Shown in pieces: positions 12,901-24,282 of a stretch of DNA of 64,000 bases (within the stretch, counting starts at the first letter, position 1; each line of letters opens with the position of its first letter). The stretch lies in contig NC_051118.1 in the NCBI RefSeq assembly GCF_014839805.1, positions 4,890,391 through 4,954,390 of the forward strand, given 5' to 3'. The notes beneath the pieces were generated by a model. It was not told where the DNA came from. It did not search any database and worked only from the letters and a program-made list of their open reading frames with translations. The translations under genes and the position numbers were made by a program. The stretch comes from Manduca sexta (lineage: Eukaryota; Arthropoda; Insecta; Lepidoptera; Sphingidae).

Positions 12901-15900
12901 TTACCTTCAGTATAACATATTAATTGTAACTTTTTTTTATATTACAATTATCATCTTTTAATTAAACAATTTAAACCAATATTTATCTCAACATAATATC
13001 CATCTGAAAGATAAATTACTTTTACAACAACTTTAACATATCTCTAAATTTATTAAATTTATTACTTCCCAATGGTTTTGTTAAAATGTCAGCTATATTT
13101 TGATCAGATGCAATTTTTATAACATCAATTAAACCAATTTTAACACTTTCATGAACAAAATGATAATGAACTTCAATATGTTTTGAATTTTTGTGAAATT
13201 TCCGTATTTAGCAATAATTTGAGCTCCAATATTATCTTCATATATTTTTACAGGTTTACAATCTTTCTGACAAATCTCATTAATTAAACAAACTATAAAT
13301 TTAATTTCAGTAACAGCTTCTGACAGCGCAATGTATTCAGCAAATGTAGATGACTTTGTTACACAATTTTGTTTCTTTGATTTCCAAAATATTACATTCC
13401 CAAACAGTCTAATTACAAATCCTGTTGTTGATTTCCTACTGACAATATCTCCTGCAAAATCTGCATCTACATAACAATCTAACATATCAGAATTTATATT
13501 CATGTTATAAATTAATTTTATATGTTTTGTTAAGTAAAGATATTTAAGTACTCGCAAAGCATATTTAAAATGTGTCTCATTATAGCAATTTTGGAATCTA
13601 CTCAAATAATTAACACTGAACGATATATCTGGTCTTGTACCTGAACTAATATATAAAAGTGCTCCAATTAAATTTCTATATTTTACATTCTCATTTATAT
13701 TACAGTTTTCTAGTTTAAGATTTACTTCCATTGGTGTAGTATATAACTTTGTATTTATTATATTATAACGCTTAGCTAATGATTCTATATATGATTCCTG
13801 ACTCAGTGTCATGGTTTTATTCTTTTTATAATCATAATCAATATGTATTCCAATGTATTCTTTAACTTTACCCATATCCTTCATAGTAAATTTACTTAAC
13901 AGTTTGTTTTTAATATTACTCATTACTTTTTCATCTTTACAACATATTAACAAATCATCAACATATAACAAAATGTATACACTCACATTAGTATCCAATT
14001 TAAAATATAAACAAAAGTCATATTTACTTCTCTGAAATCCAAGACTAGTTAAAAACTTATTGACACATTCATACCAAGCCCGAGGGCTTTCTTTTAAACC
14101 ATATAATGTTTTATTTAATTTATAAACTCTATCAGTGCCATCATCATAACCAATTGGCTGGTTTACATAAACTTCAGATAAAATTTTACCATTTAAAAAA
14201 GCAGTTTCAACATCCATCTGATGTATATTAAGATTATTTTGACAACAATAAGACAATAACAATTTTAAAGTTTGCATTTTAGCAACGGGTGAATATATAT
14301 CATCAATAAAATCTTTTTGTTGAAAACCTCTTACTACTAACCTAGCTTTAAATTTATTTTCGGCTTTCTTTCTGTATATCCATTTCACATCTAAAGGCTG
14401 TTTGTCTGCTGGTTTACTTACAAGTCTCCAGGTCTCATTTTTGCCAAACTGTTCATCTCACGATTCATAGCCTCAGTCCATTCTTTTGCTTCATCGCTAG
14501 TTATTGCCTCCTGAAAATTATCTGGAATCATAGCATCACAATAGTTAACAGTTATACAATAATAACCAAATTCTTCATCAAACCGAGTTGGTGGCTTGAT
14601 TTTACGCCGATTTCTTGTTTCAATTACTTTATTATCATCATAACTTTCATTTGTTTCAGCATTCAAATCTTCATTAATTTTCTCATTATTTTCTTCTGCA
14701 TTAGTCTCTTTCTTCTCTTCTATAATTTTCTCTTCCAATTTATTCGGCTGGCTATTACTTTTATCATTTTTCTCTTCTCTATTATCATCGAGACCAATAC
14801 ACATTACATCATCTTCAATTATATCACAATGTCTTGCTACAACTATTCTATTGTTTATTAATACTCTATATCCAACATCTGTATAGCCCATTAGTATGCC
14901 AAGCTCGGCTTTCCTGTCCCATTTACATTTTCTCTTTTCCTCTGGTGTTCTAACAAATACTTTACTTCCATATATCCTTAAATTTTCAATGCTTGGCCTT
15001 TGTTTGAAAAATATCTCATAAGGCGTCTTCCTTTCTATAGTGCCATTTGTTAATGTTCTATTCTTTAAATAAGCTGCGGCCATAACCACTTCAGGCCAAA
15101 ATCTTTTATGCACTTTTGCCTCTGCCAATAGACATCTTGACATATCCATTATTGATCTATTGAACCTCTCTGCTGTGCCATTTAATTCATGCACATATGG
15201 CGGACAAGATTTAATCATAATTCCCTTTGATCTTGCAAAGTCAAACACTCTTTTATTAATGTATTCCTTTCCATTATCACATCTCAATTCTTTAATATTT
15301 TTCCCAGTTAAATTTTGTATCTCATTAACATACTGCATTAAACAATTATATACTTTATCTTTTGACGGAATACAATAAACTTTTGCCAACTTACTATAGT
15401 CATCTATAAAACTTAAGAAATATTTTTCACCATTAAAACCTGTAGTTCTGTGTGGCCCATTTAAATCTGTGTGTACAATTTCTAATATATCCTGTGCTCG
15501 TTTTCTATTATTTTTAAATGGCAAGTTATGCATTTTATTTTCAATACATATAGCACATTTCATGTACTTACATTCAATCTCCTTTGGTAATCCTTTCAAT
15601 AATTCACTTGTACACATTGTATTCAAATTGTTAAAGTTTATATGACCAAGCATCCTATGTAATTTCTCCTTCACTGTCATACTTGATTTCTTCACTAAAT
15701 TAGCATGTAATGTACTTGCATTTATATAACCTTTTAATTTATACAGTCTATCTTCTTTCACTGCTATAGCTATAATAGTTCCATAGACGTTATATATTTT
15801 TGATTGTCGTCCCCTGGAAACAATTTTATGATTGTCTGTAATCTTTGAATAGCTCAATAAATTTGCTTTCATCTCTTTGACATAGAAAACATTGTTCAAA

Positions 15901-18900
15901 ACAACTTCAGACTTTTTCCATAGACCATAAAATAAGTTTGTATTTTTCCGACCTTTGTAGCTTCTAATATTCTTCCATCACCAACTTTTACTTTAATAGG
16001 TTGTTGTAATATTTCACATGAATGATAGTACTCATCAGTATTAATTATATGATCTGTACAACCACTATCTAATAACCAAGTTAAGTGGCCAGACTGCTCA
16101 ATATTATATATTTTACTTGAAGTTGAAACATTATTATTCTCAATAGTTGCAAGGAAATTATTACCACCACTCTCATTACTGGATTTATTATTATAAGTTC
16201 TTCCTCTAATATTTCTTGAATTATAATATGATCCACGTTGATGTCCACGATTATTATTAAATCTAATAAATCCATTTCCTCTACCACTGTTAACATTTCT
16301 GTGTCGACAATCTCTTTGCATGTGGCCAGGTTTTCCACAGGTAAAACATTTAAAGTTTTTATTAGGTGATGCAGAACTACTAGTGTGAGCTTTAAAAACA
16401 TTTGAGTTGTCGCGTGATGGTTCATTACATTTTTCAGGTTCTTTATCCAATGATTTTAACATAATTTTACTTTTCAAATAATCTACAGTTCTGTCTTTTT
16501 CTGGTAAAACGTCTATTAGATCTCCAATATGACTGTAATTACGAGGTAAGGCCTTTAACATATAATTTAATTTTTCTTGTTCACTTACCGTCGCGCCGGC
16601 TTGTTTTAACTGATTTATTGATTTCTCAAAGTCGTCAAAAATACACTTACTTGCGAATAGTTCGATAATTTTATTGCTTCTACATTGTTGCGACATATAA
16701 TCTGTAGTGCCGATGATTTCTGCAGGTACATTTCATCAAATTTTGCCAATATTTTGCATGCGGAATCTAAGTCGCATATATATTCGAGTTGCTTGTTGCT
16801 TATTGCACTATAAATGTAGTTCGTTGCCTGGATATCCATCTCTTCCCACTTTGCAACATCATCCGAATCATTTTTGATTCGTATGGCAGCTTTCTTTACA
16901 TTTCTTAAACTCCAAAAACTTAAGTATACGTATTTTCCAGCTACTATAATCCGATCCGTCGAATATTGGAATAACTGCGTCATTGCATTTAGTAAACGCC
17001 ATTTTTGCTTATTGCATATATAGCACGTTTCCACTTTATTTGCGAAAATATCTTCTTTTCTTCTTTGTATTTGCAGGCAACCACGCTCTGCTACCATGTT
17101 AATAAAACCACTATGACGGATCACTGTTATTTAATTTGATATCTTAAACATAAACTTAAAGAACTACATTATTGTGGCTGCTCGCCGGCAGCCCGTGACA
17201 GGAAGAAGGAAGTGGAGGCGTGTTGCCACAAAAACAAATTAAATTACATATAAACAAATGTTACCCTAAACAAATATAAATGTACCCATTCAACAAAGAC
17301 AAAATGAATTCCAAAATAATTAATCGGAAATATTTTGTCAGTATAATATCTTTCGATTTGAATTAGTGTATCTGTCTTATCCTAGAACATTACAAGACTA
17401 TCGTAGCTGACTTATTAACCGCCATTTTCAATAAATGACCCCAATCGCTTTTATGCGATCTATCTCAAAAATAGACCAATCAGAAAGTTTTTTGACATGC
17501 GTATAAATGATTTTGATTAGTTGATTCTTGGAATCGGATTGAAGATCGGGATCGTTTATTGAAAACGGCTGTAAATTGATTGAAATATAAAGCCGGAGCC
17601 TATATTCATGACATACTTTACTATTTTGTTTTATCCTTATTTAAGGAGCTTGGTCGTTATTTCACGACTATGTCGCTCCGTACGTCCACTTTGAAGATAT
17701 TGCCCACATTGAAGCTTAAAGTATGAGGTCCAATCCCCACAAACTCCGACAAAACATGATGTACGTCATCTCTTACTCCATAAGCAGAGCAATTTGGGAA
17801 GTCTGACGCCCGTACTTTACTATAGCGAATATGTCAGCCAACATTCAAATTTGGTAGAAAGCTACAACTTTAGTCTTGAAATACAGCAGATCTTTAATTA
17901 ATGTGATATTTTGTATACAGGTCCGTGCGTTTGTTGAGCGCAGTGCCGCCCTCTGCCAGCCGGACCACGTCCATGTATGTGATGGATCGGATGCTGAGGC
18001 CAGCGCTCTGTTGCGTATGATGCAACAACAGGGAACCGTGAAGCCGCTGCCGAAGTATGAGAACTGGTAAGTCTGTTGATTATTACGTGTAGTTTAATTG
18101 TTAGATAGGTTTACAATTATAAAACGAATATATTTTTATTTAAAAAATATAACTATACATACTTAAAAAATAATCTATGGATTGACATTATCAGTAAAAT
18201 CAAGGCTTGTATTAAAGTATAGGCTCTTACTAGGTTATTTGCCTATCTAAGATTCGAATTATTGCTATACACAGTCATAAAGTTGAGACATCCTTTGGGT
18301 TATCAAAAGACTCCTTTATATTTACATAGATAATATTTTAGTAAGAGAACGAACTATTATGCTCTAATAGCATACGTCAATAATATAATAAATAAAACAT
18401 CGATTGAATCGACGTGATGACGTCATTACGCAGTAAAAATAGATAAGTTATGAAAGTGCAAGAGGAACTAACAATTTGAACGGGCGAACACAAGGTCGCA
18501 AACGAATGTGTTCTAATGGTTGTTATGTTAAATAAGGAACAACAATGATACAATAGAATTTTAAAATAAGAATTTGCCGGTACAGGGAAAAAAATTGAAG
18601 CCGAAGTTTTAGTGCCTAATAAAAGTTTTTAAAATTATAATAAATGTCAACCCAATTCCAGATTATGAATGTCATATATTTTTTTATTTATTATTCTGAA
18701 TATTATTTTATATATCTAATCTTACATTTTTTCTTTTTAATTTTAACCAGTCACTATAATATACGTATATTTTATATATTTAAGCTTATGTTTTTTCTTT
18801 TTAATTTTAACAAGTCACTATTAAAAACATATGTACCTATAACCTCTACAAAAATGTACCTACCCATATAATCCAAATTAGAAAAAATCGAAGTGCTCTT

Positions 18901-21900
18901 TTTGTAATAACTGATAAGTGTATTTATTACCAGTGTGTTACTAAAAGCGAAAGTTATATACTTAAGTAGTTTTAAGACGATAAGTAAGAACCTATTTTTG
19001 AGTCCAAAATCCCTTTCGTCTAGTTGGTTAACCCGCACGGACCCAGCCGACGTTGCTCGCGTGGAGTCGCGCACCTTCATCTGCGCAGACCAGGAGAAGG
19101 AGGTGGTGCCAGCAGCCAGGGCTGGTCAGAAATCAGCCCTCGGCAACTACATCTCACCTCCCGACTACGAGAAGGCAGTCGTTGATAGGTTCCCGGGATG
19201 TATGCGAGGTAAGACTTATACGGAATTATTGTTTGAAAATGTATGTTTAGAATTAGACAGCGATTCGATTCCCGATGAGAATAAACTGATATTGGATTGT
19301 TCAGCTTAGTGCTCATTTCAAAGAAATCTGGAATTGAATTAGAAAAAACAATATTCCTCCCGCGTGGAATTTTATATTAGTTACATAACCTTAATTGATT
19401 GTTATGGGCCTAAGGCCTGTTATATTCCACTTAATTGATAGTTTAACCTGCATAAAAATCCGACCAATTATTATTATATACGCATAAATACAAACAGCTT
19501 CTAACATTTTTGTGGTACTTACCTGTTTCGCTAATCATGTCATCAAATTTTAATGATTTAAGACTATTAAATTCACGTTTTAATCAAACTATTAATTTAG
19601 TTGATCAAACTTGATAATTTTTTGTTATAAAATTTCGTACTCGTGTAGTCAAACGGGAATAAGAATTAAAAGAGCTTATATCTCTTGTATGCAAATATGG
19701 AAACAATGACATCAGTAAAAATCCACTGAGATGACGCTATTTAATTAAAGATATATATAAGCAAACACTAAATCCCTTAAACATAACTGAATACTTGCTA
19801 GTATTATAACATTTAATATCAACGCGTCATAGTTTTGCAAATACAATTCCGTGTAGGAAATAATCGAGTATCTTTGCGTTTTTATAAACATTTGTTCAGC
19901 CGTGAATTTCTATTGAATTGTGACAATCGATTGTTTTGATGAATTCAAAGAATGTTTTGTTTTCAGGTCGCACTATGTATGTCATTCCTTTCTCCATGGG
20001 ACCAGTCGGTTCGCCGCTGTCCAAAATTGGAGTGGAGGTTACTGACTCTCCTTACGTGGTGTACTCTATGCGAGTGATGACCAGAATCGGTAAGGTCACT
20101 ATTTTTGAAAGAAATGTTTTATTTGTTCATCTATAATTTATTCTACCAAATACTGGTCGAAAACAAGTTATAAAAAATAAAATATCCAAAAAGAACTCTT
20201 TTTAAATTGAATTCGAATTTTAAAATAAATATTTTTTTATGCTTTTTATTTGTTCTTCTTTGTTTAAACCTATACGCAGGTTCTAAAGCTCTTTCTTCCT
20301 CCAGGTGCCAAGGTTCTTGAAGTCCTGCGCCAAGACGAGCAGTTCGTACGCTGCCTGCACTCCGTGGGTGTTGGTGGAGGTACTCCAGGCTGGCCCTGTG
20401 ACCCTCGCGGCACCATCATCTTGCACCGCCCAGCTGACAACGAAATCATCAGCTATGGTAATTCTAACATCTTATTACCGATACCTCATATTTACCCTTA
20501 AAAACATCGGATAAAATTCTATCCAGGACTAGCTTTTGCCTGCAGCTGCGAAAAAGTAGTCTATAGCACTGAAAAGTTATGTAACTTCCTATTGCTGAAA
20601 AAAAAAAACAAAATTGTTTAATAATTTCTGACATTAGCGCGTTCATACATACAAACTCTTCGACTTACATACTTTTAGTATATTCTAGCTAGATTTCATA
20701 GCGTATTCTACGTCCCTGCCATTAATTTTTTTTTATCAATCAACCTGGTTTTTCCGGAAAAAGCTATTCTTGAACCGCCCCATTTCTTTGTTTTGACTCT
20801 TTACTGTCCATAAAAACATTCAACACAGGAAATTTTTACTTAACAAACCCAACTATAATTTCAATACTACCATTGTGTAATATATGTTTACGTGAGACAC
20901 CACCATGTACCATTGTAGTCTGTTAAAAAGTCTTCAATGTTTAATAATCATCGTATTTCCTATAGGCAGCGGCTATGGCGGCAACAGCCTGTTGGGCAAG
21001 AAGTGCTTCGCCCTTCGTCTGGGGTCCGTCATCGCGCGCCGGGAAGGATGGCTGGCTGAGCATATGCTGGTAAATACAGATATAGTTAATATTTTTTATG
21101 TTGAAAGGTGCAAAATCGTACCTTTTTGACACGCTTAGGGGCTAAAAGAGGATATCCGTCCTGAAGGGAATGAATCTAAATACGTTGATAGGTCAATGTG
21201 ACTTCAGGAATCTGATGATGATAAGGTGTTCCAAATTTCATGGCTACTAATAAGTATAGTTGTATTAATGGTTGTCACAATTATGTGGGGTGTGCAACTT
21301 ATTCTCAGAGTTTTTCAATGAGTGAAGTTCTGATTTGTATCGATGGTTGTCAGAATTATGCAGGATGTGTGACTAGGATACTCGTATAATTTTGTAGACT
21401 ACGAATCAGTTTAAATTTTGATGTATATATTCTCAATTAACATACAAATCTCATTTATAGACAACAAAAATTAAGATTTATGCTTTTTTACCAGATTGTG
21501 GGTATAACAGACCCTCAAGGCAAGAAGCGGTACATCGCAGCTGCGTTCCCGTCTGCCTGCGGGAAGACGAACCTGGCCATGATGACGCCCACACTCCCGG
21601 GGTACAAGGTGGAGTGCGTCGGAGACGACATCGCTTGGATGAAGTTCGATAAGAACGGAGTGCTGAGGGCCATCAACCCGGAGAATGGATTCTTCGGTGT
21701 TGCTCCTGGTAAGGATGAAAATCGATTAAAAGTTATATCGATTATTTTTGGAAATGAAGTCATTTACATCGATTGAAATCGATTAAAATTGTGTATTTTG
21801 GTTTATACACCAGATTCCCACTATGAAACAAGAATATCCTTCATAACATTTTGTACCCTCTATTCTATTTTAAACTTTACGATAGACGAACGTAGTATAT

Positions 21901-24282
21901 TAGATAAACCTAGAACATTCTATTTACTTCTGCATTCTATTGGACCAAATCTCATATCAACTTAATTTAACAATACTTACTTTACAGGTACCTCAGCATC
22001 AACCAACCCGATAGCAATGGCAACAGTATTCAAAAACACGGTATTCACGAACGTAGCTGAGACTGGGGATGGTGGTGTTTGGTGGGAAGGCATGGGTCCC
22101 GCTCCCGAAAACGTTACCGACTGGAAAGGACAGCCCTGGGACTCCAGCAAGAAGACGCCAGCCGCGCATCCTAACTCTAGGTAAGATTGTAATTTGGAGA
22201 GGTTAAGTCTACTTGAAGCAATTGTGATTTAGGATATTTTTTTTATTGCTTTGAATGACGAGACGAGCTTGCCGTTCGACTGATGGTAAGCGATACAATT
22301 ATCCATACAGTAGAAATACCATCCAACACCTTAACAAAATATTGTTGGTTCACTGCGCTCGCCATCCTGAGACAAGAGATGTTAAATCTTATTATGTCCA
22401 GTAGTTACACTGGCTATAATGTTCTTCAAACCGGAACACAGAAGTGACTAAACGCTGATGCTTAGCGGTAGAAATAGACATTGCGGTGGTACCTAATCAG
22501 GCGGACTCTTAAATATGAGAGACCTACCACCAGTGGCTCTGCTCGTTGGAGGTAGTTAAGAGTGTAGAGGGAGAAAAAATGAGTTTTAAAGGCTCGGAGA
22601 TTTACCAATTTCAACTGTTGATACAACAGTCTCAGTTTCATAGATACTGCGTAAAGTACTAGATCCGATGGAGGCCAGGCCTTTTAAGAGAATTTTAATG
22701 ACCAATGTCGGTTAGAATCTAATTATCCAGAAAACATGAGACCAGTTCTAGGAAATTAGAATTATCTTATCCAAACAAATGTTTTCTACAATGTATTTTT
22801 TTATCAGGTTCTGCACCCCGGCCGAACAATGCCCGATCATCGACAGCGAGTGGGAGAGTTCAGAGGGAGTGCCGATCTCCGCCATCCTCCTCGGAGGCAG
22901 GAGGCCCAGTGGAGTGCCTCTCGTGGTGGAGTCCAGGGACTGGCAACATGGTGTGTTCATGGGAGCGTCCATGCGCTCTGAAGCCACTGCCGCTGCTGAA
23001 CATAGTGTAAGTATTACATTAAAAAAAAGCTGATGTATACTTGGTATCGAACTTAGGTAAATAAGTTATAATTGATGTAGATATAAACGGAGTTGTTACT
23101 CTGCCTAATAATCAAAATTCAGTAATTTAAAACGCTACAAGTTCACTACGGTATCTATTTTAAGCAATACCTAATTACGATAATAATCTAATAAGGAAGC
23201 AAGATTTTTCGAAACTGACAAAAGGACTAAACAAAATTTTGTCCCAAGCCTTATTATTAATTCCCTTCAATTTCCTCCATCAGGGCAAGATGGTGATGCA
23301 CGACCCGTTCGCGATGCGTCCGTTCTTCGGGTACAACTTCGGCGAGTACCTGAAGCACTGGCTGTCGATGCCGCAGCCGGGCCGCAAGATGCCCAAGATC
23401 TTCCACGTCAACTGGTTCAGGAAGGATGACCAGGTAATGATGAGATGTTTGCGATTGATTTTAGTACAAACGTTGTGATGCGATATCGAGGAGTGTTTTC
23501 TTTTTTCTTGCAGTTTTTAATTCCATTCCAAAAATTAAAATGCTTAACAGCCTTGAAAATTTCATCTTACAGTTTATTTTTGTTGTGTGATTTTTTAATT
23601 CCATTCTAATAATTTAGATCCTTAAAAGCCTTGAAAATTTCATCAACAGTTTTATAATATTCATTACCAAGTTTAGACTAATATTTAGATATGCAAATAT
23701 TTTTTTCGATTCTAAGTTGGCCGCACTCAACCCACTAACTAAAAACAATTTTTCCAGGGTAAATTCCTCTGGCCCGGTTTTGGCGAGAACTCCCGCGTCC
23801 TGGACTGGATCCTGCGCCGCTGCGACGACGAGCCGTGCCACACCGAAACTCCCTTGGGCTACGTGCCGAGCGACGGCGCTCTCAACACCAAGGACCTTGG
23901 CAAGATTAACATGCAGTCCCTGTTCAGTATTCCCAAGGACTTCTGGATGCAGGAGGTTTGTATTTTAAGTTATTATTAATTCGAAATTACATTATTTAAT
24001 CGGTGGCAAATAAAAATTGCGGTGGCAAATTAAACGTAGAAAGTGAAGGCATCAATTTCAATTCGAATAATTCGAATTAATCGATTTAATCAATATCCAT
24101 TTTAATATATTTAATCTTGATACTTATTGGACAGCAGCAGCCTTATTACCCATATTTAATTCAACATTCTTCTCCAGGTTGACGCGATCGAAAAATACTT
24201 CAAGGAAGAAGTTGGAGAAGATTTACCCGCCGAAATGTGGCAAGAACTGAACAAGCTAAAGAAAAACATTCAGCAATCCTAA
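9952..24282 (+). CDS. Pepck: Phosphoenolpyruvate carboxykinase (GTP), 13 exons
   Basis: The enzyme converts oxaloacetate and GTP to phosphoenolpyruvate, CO2 and GDP, the committing step of gluconeogenesis and glyceroneogenesis. Exons: 9952-10001, 12423-12522, 17921-18066, 19024-19208, 19967-20089, 20305-20457, 20966-21069, 21495-21708, 21988-22180, 22808-23006, 23284-23433, 23758-23955, 24178-24282. They join in frame through GT-AG introns to 639 residues, close to the family's 620-640. The P-loop with the catalytic cysteine, SACGKTN, is at about residues 307-313; other family landmarks are [24 protein letters not shown] and FGYNFGEYL. The first 50 residues exceed typical cytosolic forms by about 20 and include several Arg/Lys, so a mitochondrial presequence is possible but unproven. 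The large second intron carries an antisense copia element, a MITE and other repeats. A TATA/CCAAT promoter lies upstream. No disabling change was seen. Confidence 0.97.
10640..10800 (-). mobile_element. Helitron end fragment in PEPCK intron 1
   Basis: This is a single copy of the unit that is tandemly amplified at 51651-52266: CCGCTCCCATTGGTCGTAGCGTGATG, then GGGCTATCCAACACAAAAAT, then the tail CTCTTCAGCTTTATATAATAG. The tail read in reverse is an AT-rich Helitron-type 5' end. The GC-rich hairpin end is absent. Confidence 0.55.
11470..11729 (-). mobile_element. Complete Lep1-like non-autonomous Helitron
   Basis: On the minus strand this 260-bp element begins TCCTACTAATATTATAAATG (11729 downward). 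It ends with a CGCGGGCG/CGC hairpin and CTAG at 11470. Its flanks are A (minus strand, 11730) and T (11469), the AT insertion site expected of Helitrons. No terminal repeats or target duplication are seen, as expected for rolling-circle elements. It has no open frame and lies in PEPCK intron 1. Confidence 0.75.
12615..12813 (-). repeat. Copia 3' LTR
   Basis: This 199-bp direct repeat is identical by eye to 17097-17295. In element orientation it is the 3' LTR. It is preceded on the genome's plus strand by the AAGAC target duplication. Confidence 0.95.
12814..12824 (-). other. Copia polypurine tract
   Basis: Read on the minus strand, GTAAGGAGGCA directly adjoins the 3' LTR. A purine-rich run in this place primes plus-strand DNA synthesis in LTR retrotransposons. 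Assignment is by position and composition. Confidence 0.6.
13129..14388 (-). pseudogene. Copia reverse transcriptase and RNase H segment
   Basis: This 419-codon frame covers the copia-type reverse transcriptase and RNase H. The polymerase active-site motif YVDD is at about residues 142-145. RNase H landmarks follow: DADFAG, the RKSTTGFV block, AEYIALSEA and YEDNIGA. The carboxyl end changes frame near 13195, at a run of five T (A on the coding strand), after which conserved RNase H residues continue in another frame. Its amino end is separated from the integrase frame by another frame change near 14440. The product would act in reverse transcription inside the element's particle. As it stands the frame is broken at both ends. 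Confidence 0.9.
14418..15899 (-). pseudogene. Copia integrase segment
   Basis: This 493-codon frame holds an HHCC zinc domain (H81, H86, C115, C118) and the integrase catalytic triad D145, D208, E244, with the D-to-E spacing of 35 residues that is standard for retroviral-type integrases. Beyond it come the GKE-poor linker rich in Asn/Glu/Lys (about 370-440) and the start of the polymerase region. Its first methionine is not a true start: similarity continues upstream in another frame, with the change in a five-A run near 15920. The integrase would insert element cDNA and make the 5-bp duplication seen here. Confidence 0.9.
15896..16696 (-). pseudogene. Copia gag carboxyl half and protease
   Basis: This 266-codon frame has a nucleocapsid zinc knuckle, CX2CX4HX4C, at residues 117-130 ([14 protein letters not shown]). 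After an Arg/Asn-rich stretch comes the aspartic protease motif LLDSGCTDH with the catalytic Asp at residue 210. The protein would package element RNA and cleave the polyprotein. It overlaps the upstream gag frame (16615-17124) in a different frame, so the original gag has been split near a T run around 16650. Confidence 0.88.
16615..17002 (-). pseudogene. Copia gag amino-terminal part
   Basis: Gag-like sequence (words such as [15 protein letters not shown] and ISNKQLEYI) is read in the frame that closes at 16615. The likely initiator is the ATG at 17002-17000 in a neighbouring frame that soon meets a stop near 16875, so there is another frame change between them. The long frame extending to 17124 enters the primer-binding site and LTR and is not a true start. 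Assignment to gag rests on position and resemblance to copia-family Gag. Confidence 0.7.
17086..17096 (-). other. Copia primer-binding site
   Basis: Immediately inside the 5' LTR the minus strand reads TGGTAGCAGAG. This is complementary to the 3' end of eukaryotic initiator methionine tRNA (..CTCTGCTACCA), a usual primer for insect and plant copia elements. Eleven bases match before the resemblance stops. Confidence 0.75.
17097..17295 (-). repeat. Copia 5' LTR
   Basis: This 199-bp repeat is identical by eye to 12615-12813. In element orientation it is the 5' LTR and should contain the promoter. It is followed on the plus strand by the second AAGAC target duplication. Confidence 0.95.
17419..17574. 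repeat. TIR-type MITE, family B, in PEPCK intron 2
   Basis: The ends, CCGCCATTTTCAATAAATGA and ATCGTTTATTGAAAACGGC, are imperfect terminal inverted repeats. The interior shares AATCAGAA and TGACATGC with four other copies at 36562-36711, 44932-45097, 45542-45710 and 48771-48930. Length is about 155 bp and no coding is possible. The size and TIR structure suggest a non-autonomous DNA transposon. Confidence 0.75.
18717..18830 (+). repeat. 64-bp tandem duplication in PEPCK intron 3
   Basis: Copies starting at 18721 and 18785 share CTTA, TTTTTTCTTTTTAATTTTAA and AGTCACTAT. The unit is T-rich and has no coding meaning. Confidence 0.65.
20529..20690 (-). mobile_element. Lep1-like Helitron remnant in PEPCK intron 6
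   Basis: The copy starts CTAGCTTTTGCCTGCAGC, keeps AGTCTATAGCACTG, and ends with TTAGCGCGTTCATACATACA and CTCTTCGACTTAC. It sits in the CTAG-end orientation shared by most copies in this window. The hairpin has mutated. Confidence 0.55.
22229..22534 (-). repeat. LINE 3' tail, family C, in PEPCK intron 9
   Basis: Read on the minus strand this is nearly the complete 300-bp unit: GGTGGTAGGTCTCTCATAT, CACCGCAATGTCTATTTC, GTCTCAGGATGGCGAGCGC, then CTCGTCTCGTCATTCAAAGC and an AATAAAAAAAA end. It lies antisense to PEPCK. Confidence 0.65.
23513..23655 (+). repeat. 78-bp tandem duplication in PEPCK intron 11
   Basis: The words TTCCATTC (23521 and 23599) and GCCTTGAAAATTTCAT (from 23550 and 23628) recur exactly 78 bp apart. 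Two diverged copies are present, just upstream of the exon 12 acceptor. Confidence 0.75.

Larger units (their letters stand above)
12615..17295 (-). mobile_element. Ty1/copia LTR retrotransposon in PEPCK intron 2
   Basis: The element is 4,681 bp long and antisense to PEPCK, 92 bp past exon 2. Its LTRs (12615-12813 and 17097-17295) are identical and begin TG and end CA. The 5-bp target duplication AAGAC (12610-12614 and 17296-17300) is perfect. Inside, on the minus strand, the order is gag, protease, integrase, reverse transcriptase, RNase H, which is the copia order. The coding region is interrupted by about five frame changes, so this copy probably cannot move by itself. Identical LTRs point to a recent insertion. 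The name of the family within copia is not known to me. Confidence 0.95.

Noticed and set aside
15160..15378. Plus-strand frames inside the copia element
   Set aside because: They are the opposite strand of integrase and reverse transcriptase.
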